Source: Desulforapulum autotrophicum (GTDB lineage: Bacteria > Desulfobacterota > Desulfobacteria > Desulfobacterales > Desulfolunaceae). Taken from it: DNA of 64,000 nucleotides. The position numbers and the translations under genes were made by a program. Below are positions 1 to 7,768 of this stretch, piece after piece (positions within the stretch are counted from its first letter, which is position 1; each line of letters opens with the position of its first letter). Under the pieces are notes generated by a model. The model saw only the letters and a program-made list of their open reading frames with translations, did no database searches and was not told the DNA's origin. The stretch is taken from assembly GCA_020723285.1 (NCBI GenBank), contig DYJE01000021.1, positions 1 to 64,000 on the forward strand, written 5' to 3'.

Positions 1-58
1 AATTTAACACGCTGTTAATATTGCTTTATTAAAATTTGACTGTTCAACTTCAGTTGAA

Positions 59-448
59 ATGAGTTACGACAGCCCTGTGCTTGAGTTTCAAACCATGGAC
101 TGGGGAGCATACACCACGGAAGGTTCCCAGACCGTCACCGATGACGGAACCGGCAATATCATGTTTGAGTCTGAAACCATGGCGGGCGGTCAGCCGGAGG
201 ATATTCTTCTGGGGACTCTGATCTTTAACGCAGGGTTGGAGGGCGAGTGTTGGTTTGTGTTCGGTTTCACCGCTTTTTTTGCCGATGGAGACAGCGTTCC
301 GCTTTCCCTTGACGCGATCGGAACCGATGTGGTTGACGTTACAGGCGGTGCCCCGGTAAATCCTCCGGTCCCCGAACCGGCCACCATGGTTTTACTGGGT
401 ACGGGCCTTGCGGGGCTTTTTGTTTCAAGGAAAAAAAGAAAATCATGA
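59..448 (+). CDS. PEP-CTERM sorted protein, 5' end missing or disrupted
   Basis: The 129-residue product ends in a PEP-CTERM tripartite signal: a VPEPAT motif, a hydrophobic stretch (MVLLGTGLAGLFV) and a basic tail (SRKKRKS). Proteins with this tail are normally secreted and processed by an exosortase, so a signal peptide is expected, but none is visible. Translation in the same frame stays open from base 8 and meets TAA at 5-7, and there is no ribosome-binding site before the ATG at 59. I infer that the true N-terminus lies further upstream, behind a frameshift or nonsense change, or beyond the window. The remaining body is a beta-rich acidic segment without a recognised catalytic motif. No exosortase gene is in the window. 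Confidence 0.6.
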   Translation: MSYDSPVLEFQTMDWGAYTTEGSQTVTDDGTGNIMFESETMAGGQPEDILLGTLIFNAGLEGECWFVFGFTAFFADGDSVPLSLDAIGTDVVDVTGGAPVNPPVPEPATMVLLGTGLAGLFVSRKKRKS

Positions 449-462
449 TTTGACAACACATT

Positions 463-496
463 TCGACACGGGCCTGGTCAGACAGTCCCGTGTCGA
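463..496. terminator. Inverted repeat between convergent genes
   Basis: Two 10-base arms (463-472 and 487-496; TCGACACGGG and its complement) are separated by 14 bases. It lies between the PEP-CTERM gene and the convergent PTS gene, so a bidirectional terminator is likely. There is no clear T-tract. Confidence 0.45.
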
Positions 497-502
497 TGGC
501 TG

Positions 503-910
503 TCAATGGGTGCCATTTAGAATTCCGCTGGCCAGGGAAATGCTCTGTTTGCCTGATGCCACAAGGGTTTTGGCCGCTTTGTTCAGGTCTGTTTCACGCT
601 GGAGACCCACGGCGCGGATGAGCATGGGAAGATTGACCCCTGAAATCACTTCGACTTTTCCGTCATCGAGAAAAGAGTAACTGATGTTCGACGGTGTTCC
701 GCCGAACATGTCGGTGAGAAGCAGAATGCCTTGTTTTTTATCTACTTTTTTGATGGCACTGGATATTTTTGCATGAAATTCGTCCACATTTTCCTTCACG
801 TTGATGGAAACGGGAATGACGCCGTCGGGTTTTGTGCCCAAGATGAATTCAGCCGTTTCAATCAGTGACGCTGCCAGGGTACCGTGGGTGACAAGGACGA
901 TGCCGATCAT
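503..910 (-). CDS. PTS mannose-family EIIA domain protein
   Basis: A 135-residue stand-alone EIIA of the mannose/fructose (EIIA-Man) family. It starts MIGIVLVTHGTLA, where His9 matches the phospho-accepting histidine of the family. The start at 910 is chosen because AGGAG lies just upstream; a longer in-frame extension to 997 has no such site. No EIIB, EIIC, HPr or enzyme I is in the window, so a regulatory role, or a phosphate sink for PtsN, is more likely than sugar uptake. It is the last gene of the lptB-rpoN-hpf-ptsN group, about 100 bases after ptsN. In many Proteobacteria rapZ and HPr occupy this position; here neither is present. Confidence 0.85.
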   Translation of the reverse strand: MIGIVLVTHGTLAASLIETAEFILGTKPDGVIPVSINVKENVDEFHAKISSAIKKVDKKQGILLLTDMFGGTPSNISYSFLDDGKVEVISGVNLPMLIRAVGLQRETDLNKAAKTLVASGKQSISLASGILNGTH

Positions 911-1009
911 AAGACTCCTATTTCTAATATTTCTTTTTCCTGCGCCATGCAGGGATTTTTCTTGAAAACATGCGGCTTTGCATGGGCATGCCGACACAAT
1001 CCGCCAAAA

Positions 1010-1468
1010 CTAAAAGTCATCGTCTTCACTCTGTATGAGGGTCATGATGTCTTCGGCCCGTGATGCTTTCATCAATTGCCTTTTGAAACCCTCGTTTTTT
1101 AGCAATCGTGAGATTCGGGCGAGGAATTTCAGATGGAGGCCGGTGGACTGGTCCGGTGTGATCAGCGTGAAGAACAGATGGGTGGGCCTGCCGTCGATTG
1201 AATCGAAATCAACGCCCCGTTTGCTCAGGCCAAAACCGATGATCATGGAGGTGAGTCCGGGGATTTTACCGTGGGGTATGCCGATGCCTCCCCCGATTCC
1301 GGTGCTCCCCAGTCCTTCTCTCTCCATGAGAACACTGAAAAGTGCTTGGGGGTCGAGCTGCGAAGCCTTGGCGATAACAGCGGAAAGCTCTTCCAGAACA
1401 CCTTTTTTGTCATGGGATTTCAGGTCGGGTATGATGGTGTCAAGGTGCAGAACATCAAGGATTTTCAT
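1010..1468 (-). CDS. ptsN: Nitrogen-regulatory PTS EIIA (PtsN)
   Basis: A 152-residue EIIA-Ntr/fructose-type domain. The motif GGGIGIPHGK places the phosphorylatable histidine at about residue 66. PtsN-type proteins take phosphate from NPr/HPr and regulate potassium transport, nitrogen and envelope stress responses rather than moving sugar. The start MKILDVLHL at 1468 follows a GGTGGA site; the longer in-frame reading to 1561 carries an atypical leader and is rejected. The gene follows hpf by about 190 bases, separated by a hairpin, in the classic rpoN-hpf-ptsN order. Confidence 0.9.
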   Translation of the reverse strand: MKILDVLHLDTIIPDLKSHDKKGVLEELSAVIAKASQLDPQALFSVLMEREGLGSTGIGGGIGIPHGKIPGLTSMIIGFGLSKRGVDFDSIDGRPTHLFFTLITPDQSTGLHLKFLARISRLLKNEGFKRQLMKASRAEDIMTLIQSEDDDF

Positions 1469-1596
1469 TGTTCCACCCGTGGATTGGATCTCGCTCGCAT
1501 TGTAAGGCTTTTTTCCTCTCCCAAATTTCAAACAGGTTATACATATCAGCAGGCTTATCAAGATTCAAGGTAAATTACGTCGGTGCAACAACAGGA

Positions 1597-1622
1597 AAGG
1601 GCGCTTCGCCGGAAGCGCCCTT
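1597..1622. terminator. Strong GC hairpin between hpf and ptsN
   Basis: Perfect 11-base arms (1597-1607 and 1612-1622; AAGGGCGCTTC and its complement) enclose a 4-base loop. It sits downstream of hpf on the minus strand. The following T-tract is weak, so it may attenuate rather than stop transcription into ptsN, or stabilise the hpf mRNA end. Confidence 0.6.
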
Positions 1623-1660
1623 GTTGTCATTTCAGGATTCTGCACACATCAGGCACGGGA

Positions 1661-2074
1661 TTATAAACGGTCCTCGCCGGAATATTCCGAAACGGCATCC
1701 GGTTCCTCATCGAAGTCATCCATGTCATCCACGGCATCTTCGGCGGTATCTCCATGGCCGTTTTTAATGCTGTCCCGGCTGCTGGTGGCCCGTTTATTGA
1801 TTTTATCCAGAGTTTTGGTCAGTTGTTTTTTCAGTTTGTCCACCACGGTATCGATGGAGGAATACATGTTTTCGCTTTCATCCTTGGCGTAAAGGGTCAG
1901 GCGGTCGCTGGCCAGATTGATTTCCGCCGTGTGACGGATTTTTTCCACGGAAAAGACCACATTGGCTTCTGCAGGGTTGTCAAGGAGTTTATCAAAACGA
2001 TCAAGTTTCTTCTGAACGTATGATCGAAGTGCATCTGAAGATTCGAGATTCTTAAAGGTTACAGATACGTGCAT
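1661..2074 (-). CDS. hpf: Ribosome hibernation promoting factor
   Basis: A 137-residue HPF/RaiA-family protein (MHVSVTFKNLESSDAL with the usual beta-alpha fold sequence through residue 100). Members bind the decoding centre of the 30S subunit and inactivate ribosomes in stationary phase. The length exceeds that of short HPF (about 95 residues) because of an acidic tail rich in Asp and Glu; the dimerisation domain of long HPF is absent. It sits 10 bases after rpoN, as in most Proteobacteria, and is probably co-transcribed with it. Confidence 0.93.
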   Translation of the reverse strand: MHVSVTFKNLESSDALRSYVQKKLDRFDKLLDNPAEANVVFSVEKIRHTAEINLASDRLTLYAKDESENMYSSIDTVVDKLKKQLTKTLDKINKRATSSRDSIKNGHGDTAEDAVDDMDDFDEEPDAVSEYSGEDRL

Positions 2075-2084
2075 AATGACCTCC

Positions 2085-3530
2085 CTAAAATTGTTTGCGT
2101 TTACTTGAAGGCAGGATACGTAACGCCTCCCTGTACTTTGCTACCGTTCTGCGAGCGATATCGATGTTGTTTTCCTCCTTTAGGATGCTTGCGATTTTGT
2201 CATCGCTGTACGGTTTTTTCGGGTTCTCTTTGGCGATGAGCTGCTTGATCTTGTCGTGAACGCTGATGGACGCCACAGCAGAGCCGCCGTGAACCCTGTT
2301 GATGGAGCTGTTGAAGAAATATTTCAGTTCAAAAATCCCCTGGGGCGTGAAGACGTACTTGTTCGTGGTCACGCGGCTGATGGTGGATTCATGCATATTG
2401 ATGTCCTGAGCCACATCCCTTAAAACCATGGGCTTCAGGTAGGCGATCCCTTTTTCGAAAAATTCCGACTGGTATTTCAGAATGCTTTCCATCACGTTGT
2501 ATATGGTTTTCTGACGTTGATGGATGCTTTTGATCAGCCAGGCGGCGGACCGCATTTTTTCCTGGAGATAGTCTTTCGTTTCGCCTGTCATATCCTTGCC
2601 CTGGCTGATGGCTTTCCGGTAATAGGGGTTCACCCTCAGCTTGGGCATGCCGTCGTCGTTCAGGACGATAACGAATTCGCCTTCCTCTTTGTAAACGAAA
2701 ATATCTGGAATGATATAATGGGGCTCCTCGTCACTGAAAATCCTGCCGGGCTTGGACTCGAAACCCTGGATGACGTTGACGGCGGCCACCACGGTGTTGA
2801 CGGAAATTTTAAGGGCCCGTGATATGGCTTTGTAATTTTTGTTTTCAAGATCCTTGATGTGATCCGTGATGATCCGGGTCAGAATGGGATCGTCGATTTT
2901 GAGCTGTCTGGCCTGAATCAGCAGACATTCGCTGAGGGACCGGGCGCAGACTCCGGGAGGGTCGAAGGTCTGAAGCGTTTCAAGGACGTCTTCCACGTTA
3001 TCCACGGGCTGATTGCACATGGCGGCCATTTCCTCAACCGTGGCGGTGAGGTAGCCATCGTTGTCCAGGTTGCCGATGATCAGGCAGCCGATTTCCTTTT
3101 CATAATCGGCTGGAAGAAACATCAGGAGCTGCCAGAGCATATGGTCGTTGAGGGAAGTTTTCCCGGACACAAAGGATTCGTAACTCGGTGTTTCACGGTG
3201 CTCCGCCTCGAAATGGGTACGGCCTGCGGAATTGTATTCCTCGATGTAGTTGTCCCAGTCTATTTCGGTGTTGAGTTTTTCCTCGATTTTGATTTCCGTT
3301 TCACTGGCCGGCTGGGAAAGCTTGTCCTCCATATCCGGAGGTTCGTCACCTGGATCTTTGATGTTGTGTTCCATCAGTTCTTCAAGTGCCGGATTTTCCT
3401 CGATCTCCTGATTGATGGCGTCCACCAGTTCCAGGCGCGAGAGTTGAAGCAGTTTGATGGCCTGCTGCAACTGCGGCGTCATGACGAGCTGCTGGGTTAA
3501 TTTGAGTGTTTGTCTGAGTTCTAATGCCAT
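2085..3530 (-). CDS. rpoN: RNA polymerase sigma-54 factor
   Basis: A 481-residue RpoN. Region I is at the N-terminus (LKLTQQLVMTPQLQQAI), an acidic region II spans about residues 50-115, and the core-binding domain and HTH follow. The RpoN box (ARRTVAKYR, about residues 459-467) recognises the -24 element. Sigma-54 needs AAA+ activators; two with GAFTGA-type loops are encoded here (13787-15184 and 47085-48452). The start lies 6 bases after lptB, so translation and transcription are coupled to lptB. Confidence 0.97.
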   Translation of the reverse strand: MALELRQTLKLTQQLVMTPQLQQAIKLLQLSRLELVDAINQEIEENPALEELMEHNIKDPGDEPPDMEDKLSQPASETEIKIEEKLNTEIDWDNYIEEYNSAGRTHFEAEHRETPSYESFVSGKTSLNDHMLWQLLMFLPADYEKEIGCLIIGNLDNDGYLTATVEEMAAMCNQPVDNVEDVLETLQTFDPPGVCARSLSECLLIQARQLKIDDPILTRIITDHIKDLENKNYKAISRALKISVNTVVAAVNVIQGFESKPGRIFSDEEPHYIIPDIFVYKEEGEFVIVLNDDGMPKLRVNPYYRKAISQGKDMTGETKDYLQEKMRSAAWLIKSIHQRQKTIYNVMESILKYQSEFFEKGIAYLKPMVLRDVAQDINMHESTISRVTTNKYVFTPQGIFELKYFFNSSINRVHGGSAVASISVHDKIKQLIAKENPKKPYSDDKIASILKEENNIDIARRTVAKYREALRILPSSKRKQF

Positions 3531-3536
3531 ATGAAT

Positions 3537-4259
3537 TTATAACCTGAATTCTTCACCTAAATAAAAACGCCTCGCAATTTCACTTGAGGCAATCTTATCC
3601 GGGGGGCCCGATTCGATGACCGAGCCGTTGTTCATAATGTAAGCGTCGTGAACAACCCCCAGGGTTTCCCTGACATTGTGATCTGAAATCAGAACACCGA
3701 TATTTTTCTGAGTCAGAAAACCGATGATCTTTTGAATGTCGATCACCGCAAGGGGGTCGACTCCGGCAAACGGTTCGTCAAGCAGAATGAACGCGGGGTC
3801 GGTAGCTAAAACCCTTGTGATTTCGAGCCTTCTTCGTTCGCCTCCCGAGAGGACTGCCGCTTTTTGGTCCGAAAGGTGTCTGATTCTCAGTTCATCCAGC
3901 AGTTCATCCGCCCGACGTTTCTGCTCGGCCTTTGTCATGGCAAGAAGTTCCAGAATGACAAGGACATTTTCCCTGACCGTCAGTGTCTTGAATATCGATG
4001 ACTCCTGAGGGAGATAGCCCAGGCCGTTTCGTGCCCTGATGTACATGGGGTCCTGGGAAATATCGTTCCCGTCGATGAGCACGGAACCCGAATCGGGCCG
4101 GATGATTCCCACAGCCATGTAGAACGTGGTGGTCTTGCCTGCTCCGTTAGGGCCCAGAAGGCCCGTGACTTCACCGCTCCGGACTTCGAGGGTGACGTCG
4201 TTGACCACTTTCCGCCCGCCGTATGTTTTCACCAGATGGTTCAGATTCAATATCGCCAT
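3537..4259 (-). CDS. lptB: LPS export ABC transporter ATPase LptB
   Basis: A 240-residue ABC ATPase with Walker A GPNGAGKTT (about residues 36-44), signature LSGGERRR and Walker B FILLDEP. LptB with LptF/LptG extracts lipopolysaccharide from the inner membrane and pushes it along LptC and LptA. LptF/G are not in the window. It heads the rpoN-hpf-ptsN group, but unlike the usual arrangement it is separated from lptA by 729 bases of non-coding DNA that contain promoter-like and palindromic sequence. Confidence 0.96.
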   Translation of the reverse strand: MAILNLNHLVKTYGGRKVVNDVTLEVRSGEVTGLLGPNGAGKTTTFYMAVGIIRPDSGSVLIDGNDISQDPMYIRARNGLGYLPQESSIFKTLTVRENVLVILELLAMTKAEQKRRADELLDELRIRHLSDQKAAVLSGGERRRLEITRVLATDPAFILLDEPFAGVDPLAVIDIQKIIGFLTQKNIGVLISDHNVRETLGVVHDAYIMNNGSVIESGPPDKIASSEIARRFYLGEEFRL

Positions 4260-4394
4260 AAACAGTTACAGATGCTTCTGATGATGATTCGTCGATGTTA
4301 ACGATCAAGTGTCCCGGGACTTTTCATCCACGTTCATTGATGAGGCAGCACGAACCCGGTTCAATTATTTGCAAACTCACATGAATTTAAGGCA

Positions 4395-4470
4395 AGTATA
4401 ACACAGGCACCTTGAAAAATAAGCTAAAAATTCAAAAAAAATGTCGGACAGACTATATCAAAGTATTATA
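4395..4470 (-). promoter_or_regulatory. Candidate promoter(s) for lptB-rpoN
   Basis: Read on the minus strand, two -10-like hexamers occur upstream of lptB: TATAAT (4465-4470) and TATACT (4395-4400). The matching -35 sequences are poor. A promoter is expected here because the distance from lptA is large. Confidence 0.35.
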
Positions 4471-4580
4471 GGCACTTGTTTTGCAAACAACAGCGGTTTG
4501 GCGGCTGAAGTCGGAGGGGAAGGGCTCTGCCATGCCTTGCTCTCCGTCCTTGTCATTTACGGGCGGGGGCTTTTTCCCGA

Positions 4581-4640
4581 CCCGGAATCCATGCCTGTTT
4601 TTTATGCAACCTCTGTCTTCATAACACCATGGATTCCGGG
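4581..4640. repeat. 13-bp inverted repeat
   Basis: CCCGGAATCCATG at 4581-4593 is repeated in inverse complement at 4628-4640, with a 34-base loop. It is non-coding and its function is unknown. Confidence 0.6.
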
Positions 4641-4844
4641 GCGGCTTGCTTTTCGACCTGAAAGGCCCGGCAGCGTTTATTCACGGCGCAAACATCGTCT
4701 CTCCAACACCAGCCGCCCGGAATGACAAAAACGAGACTATTTAGCCCTGCAAAAATTTATTGGGTATAAGCAGGGCTCTGATTCCAGGTTCAATCTTTCA
4801 AGGATGCAATCAAGATGATGCCGACGGGTCGGGGGACGGAGCAG

Positions 4845-4886
4845 TCGGGCTCTCGCCCGACACATGACGGCGGGCGTAAGCCCGCC
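4845..4886. repeat. Pair of REP-like GC palindromes
   Basis: Two adjacent palindromes are seen: TCGGGC-TCTC-GCCCGA (4845-4860) and GGCGGGC-GTAA-GCCCGCC (4869-4886). They resemble extragenic REP-type elements; similar GTCGGG-type hairpins appear downstream of clpB. Confidence 0.6.
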
Positions 4887-4988
4887 CTACAGTGTTGACG
4901 GAACGGCAGATATCATCGAGGATGCACCGTGAAGGAACAATGATCGACCCGACCCAGTCATTCTTCGCATGGCGGATTAAAATCGAGC

Positions 4989-5651
4989 TTATTTCTTCAG
5001 GTCGGGATCGTTGGTAAAGATGTTCATCTCCACACGTTTCCCGGGTTTCCCTGACGGCTGTGTAGATCCGGGCACGGCATTGACGAACACTTCTTCTGTT
5101 TTTCTGTTTACACGGATGGTTTCCCCGGTAAGATAGTTTTTGCCGCTGAATATGCGGGGGTTGCCTCCGGACAGGAGGATGGAGTCGTCATTTTTGGTGT
5201 ATACAGCTTTGTCGGCCCAGGCTGTTTTGTCTTCCATTTTGATCTTGACGTTGCCTGTGGCGACGATTTTGTCTATGGCCCCTTGACTGTTCGGGTTTTT
5301 CGCTGTTTTTTTCTTCGTTGGATCCTGGATGTAAAATATTTTCAGACGGTCACTGAACATGGTGGACCCTTTCTGAGTGGTCACCACATTGCCCTGAAAT
5401 TCCGCGTAATTGGCATTGCGGTCGGACACAAGGGCGTCGGCGCTGACGTGGATCTGGTCCTCATCGGCGCTTCCCGGCTTGGCTTTTGGCTTTGCGGCTG
5501 CTTTCTTGGACGCCGCCGGTTTGGCGGATCCTGATCCGGTCGGGGTATCCGCGGTGGCGTATACGGAAAAAAACGCGAGAATCATAAGAATTCCAAGGGA
5601 GTGCCGGAGGATTTTGCTGAGATATGTTTGCTTTTTCATTGGGTAGTCCAT
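4989..5651 (-). CDS. lptA: LPS transport periplasmic protein LptA (OstA family)
   Basis: A 220-residue secreted protein. It has a basic start and a hydrophobic signal segment (about residues 15-34), then an Ala/Lys/Pro-rich linker, then an OstA-like domain with the typical alternating segments (ISADALVSDRNANYAEFQGNV, IVATGNVKI, ADKAVYTK). LptA forms the periplasmic beta-jellyroll bridge that carries LPS from LptC to LptD. The Lys/Pro/Ala linker is longer than in enterobacterial LptA. Alternative start: the second Met (residue 5). It follows lptC by 11 bases. Confidence 0.9.
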   Translation of the reverse strand: MDYPMKKQTYLSKILRHSLGILMILAFFSVYATADTPTGSGSAKPAASKKAAAKPKAKPGSADEDQIHVSADALVSDRNANYAEFQGNVVTTQKGSTMFSDRLKIFYIQDPTKKKTAKNPNSQGAIDKIVATGNVKIKMEDKTAWADKAVYTKNDDSILLSGGNPRIFSGKNYLTGETIRVNRKTEEVFVNAVPGSTQPSGKPGKRVEMNIFTNDPDLKK

Positions 5652-5662
5652 GGTGTTATTGA

Positions 5663-6241
5663 TTATGGGTTGTCGCTGAAGGTCCCTTTGACATGGCCCT
5701 TCATCCGTGTGATGTTCGTGTTCAGATCCATGCTCATGGAATCCGCCGTGATGGTGGAATCTTTCCGGTATAGTTTAACAGGGACTTTAGACCGGATGAT
5801 CCGGTCGTTGTGTTTGAAATCAAGGGTTGCTGATTCCAGGGTGAAGTCATCGCGAACGACTTTCACATGGCCAGTGGCGGTGATGTCGTTGGTCCCTGTG
5901 TCGAGATGGCCCTTATCGGCCGTGAGTACAGCGCCGGGCTCGCCTTTGTCGAAAAACACCACGTTGATGTCTTTGAAAAGAGCTTCTTTGTTGTTCTGGA
6001 AATAGTTTACCGAGTCGGCCTTGAGACTCCATTCCTTGGCACCGTCTTTGGTGGCGGTGTGCTGGACCTTGGCCATGGAAACCGAGGCATGGTCCTTGAT
6101 GACGTTGATGAATTCCTCCTGGTCCGAGAGGAATCTGTATTTGACGAACACCGCCGCCACGGCAAAAAGGATGATGAAGATGAGGGCGTAGAAGAAGAAC
6201 TTCAGTTTTTCCGGGTTGCGTCTTTTATACTGTGCGTTCAT
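5663..6241 (-). CDS. lptC: LPS export protein LptC
   Basis: A 192-residue bitopic membrane protein: a basic N-terminus, one membrane segment (about residues 15-30, FFYALIFIILFAVAAVFV) and a periplasmic OstA/LptC fold containing VLTADKGHLDTGTNDITATGHVKV. LptC links the LptBFG transporter to LptA. It overlaps the end of kdsC by 4 bases, which indicates translational coupling in kdsA-kdsC-lptC-lptA. Confidence 0.93.
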   Translation of the reverse strand: MNAQYKRRNPEKLKFFFYALIFIILFAVAAVFVKYRFLSDQEEFINVIKDHASVSMAKVQHTATKDGAKEWSLKADSVNYFQNNKEALFKDINVVFFDKGEPGAVLTADKGHLDTGTNDITATGHVKVVRDDFTLESATLDFKHNDRIIRSKVPVKLYRKDSTITADSMSMDLNTNITRMKGHVKGTFSDNP

Positions 6242-6768
6242 AGAAACCGTTCCACCGTTTGTTCCCAGAGGTTTTTGGCAATAAGGATCAGTTCGCAGAT
6301 TTCACGGACAGCACCGTTCCCGCCGGATGCTTCGGTGACGTAACGCGCGGCTTCTTTGACCAGCGGGTCTGCATTGGCCACGGCAAAGGGGAAACCCACA
6401 GTCTTCATGAGTTTAATGTCGGGGAGGTCGTCACCGGCAAAGGCCAGGGACTGCGCCGAAAGCCCAGTGTCTTGAAGCCATTGTTCGATGAGTTTTTTCT
6501 TGTCCGTAACCCCGTCGAAAATCAGGTCGATGCCCAGATTGCGGCAGCGGCTGAGCAGGGCACCGGATCTGCGCCCCGTGACAATGCCCACCGTGAGTCC
6601 TGCGTCCATCAGGAGCCGTATGCCCAGCCCGTCCCGGACACTGAAGGTTTTGATTTCATCACCCTGATCCGAATATACGATGCTGCCGTCGGTGAGAACC
6701 CCGTCCACATCGAGGAGCAGGGTGGTTACGGGAGCCAGTCCTTCCTTGATTTCCGTTGTCAGGGTCAT
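6238..6768 (-). CDS. kdsC: 3-deoxy-D-manno-octulosonate 8-phosphate phosphatase
   Basis: A 176-residue HAD-superfamily phosphatase without a cap domain. The nucleophile motif is LLLDVDGVLTDG (Asp20 and Asp22), followed by GIVTGRRSGAL and the distal FAGDDLPD motif. It removes phosphate from Kdo-8-P to give Kdo for the LPS inner core. It overlaps both neighbours (kdsA upstream and lptC downstream) by 4 bases, the typical Kdo/Lpt operon arrangement. Confidence 0.96.
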   Translation of the reverse strand: MTLTTEIKEGLAPVTTLLLDVDGVLTDGSIVYSDQGDEIKTFSVRDGLGIRLLMDAGLTVGIVTGRRSGALLSRCRNLGIDLIFDGVTDKKKLIEQWLQDTGLSAQSLAFAGDDLPDIKLMKTVGFPFAVANADPLVKEAARYVTEASGGNGAVREICELILIAKNLWEQTVERFL

Positions 6769-7580
6769 GCGATGTTCCTGATGGCCTTGAGCTGGGGCAA
6801 AAGGGCCTCGATCATGGGGAAGTTCAGGGAATTGGGGCCATCACACAAGGCTTTGTCGGGATTTTCATGGACTTCAAGAAACACCCCGTCGGCCCCAGCG
6901 GCAACCGCAGCCCGTGCAAGAACCGGAGCGTATTCCCGTTGTCCCCCTGAGCTCTCTCCCTGGCCGCCCGGCAGCTGGACGCTGTGGGTGGCGTCGAAAA
7001 TCACGGGGCAGCCGGTCTGCTGCATGATGGGAATGCCCCTGAAATCCACCACCAGGTTGTTGTAGCCGAATGACGAACCCCGTTCGGTGAGAAAGATGTT
7101 TTTAGCCCCCACGGAGTTCGCTTTTTTGACGATGTTTCCCATGTCCCAGGGGGCGAGAAACTGGCCTTTTTTGATGTTCAGGGGTTTCATGGATCTTGCC
7201 GCTTCGAGGATGAGGTCTGTCTGTCGGCAGAGAAAAGCCGGAATTTGAATGACATCCAGTACCTCCGCCGCCTTTTCAACCTCCTGGGGCCAGTGGACGT
7301 CGGAAATCACGGGGATCCCCAGTTCATCTTTTATGCTCTTCAGAATGGCCAGGCCTTCCTGGGCTCCGGGACCCCGGTAGGACGAGACCGACGTTCTGTT
7401 GGCCTTGTCGTAGGACGCCTTGAAGATGAACGGGATGCCGTGCCGGGTTGTCAGGTCTTTAAGAAACGAGGCGATGGCGAAGCTGACAGGGTAGTCTTCA
7501 ATGACGCAGGGTCCGGCGATGAGGACCAGCGGCTGGTTTTCTCCGGCTTTGACAGGACCGGCCTGGGCGATTCGGGTCAT
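6765..7580 (-). CDS. kdsA: 3-deoxy-8-phosphooctulonate synthase
   Basis: A 271-residue TIM-barrel enzyme condensing phosphoenolpyruvate with arabinose 5-phosphate. Visible motifs are IAGPCVIED near the N-terminus, the SVSSYRGPG loop, TERGSSFGYNNLVVD and FDATHSVQLPGG. The Cys at about residue 25 (GPC) corresponds to the metal-ligand Cys of Aquifex-type, metal-dependent KdsA; the E. coli enzyme has Asn there. I therefore infer the metal-dependent class. It is the first gene of the Kdo/Lpt operon. Confidence 0.96.
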   Translation of the reverse strand: MTRIAQAGPVKAGENQPLVLIAGPCVIEDYPVSFAIASFLKDLTTRHGIPFIFKASYDKANRTSVSSYRGPGAQEGLAILKSIKDELGIPVISDVHWPQEVEKAAEVLDVIQIPAFLCRQTDLILEAARSMKPLNIKKGQFLAPWDMGNIVKKANSVGAKNIFLTERGSSFGYNNLVVDFRGIPIMQQTGCPVIFDATHSVQLPGGQGESSGGQREYAPVLARAAVAAGADGVFLEVHENPDKALCDGPNSLNFPMIEALLPQLKAIRNIA

Positions 7581-7768
7581 ACGTTTTCCTGTTGTTTTTT
7601 TGGCAATTCTTATATAAGAAACGTCCTTGATGATATCTCAGAATGAATCAAGACAAAGTCATGGAAACGTTCTGGATGTACCGTGGGATCGTTGAAAAGT
7701 CAAGATGTTCAAACATATGACCGGGGGCTGTTTTTTTACCCACACTCTTTTTTACGTTTTTTTAAACA

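Larger units (their letters stand above)
4260..4988. other. 729-bp non-coding gap inside the lpt operon
   Basis: No convincing gene is present: a 94-codon open frame at 4441-4725 has no ribosome-binding site and no family resemblance. The gap holds a 13-bp perfect inverted repeat (4581-4593 with 4628-4640), two short GC palindromes (4845-4860 and 4869-4886) and AT-rich promoter-like sequence before lptB. The gap looks like an insertion of repetitive non-coding sequence into an otherwise compact operon. Confidence 0.6.

Noticed and set aside
4441-4725. 94-codon open frame in the lpt gap
   Set aside because: No ribosome-binding site, no recognisable fold, and it overlaps palindromic non-coding sequence.
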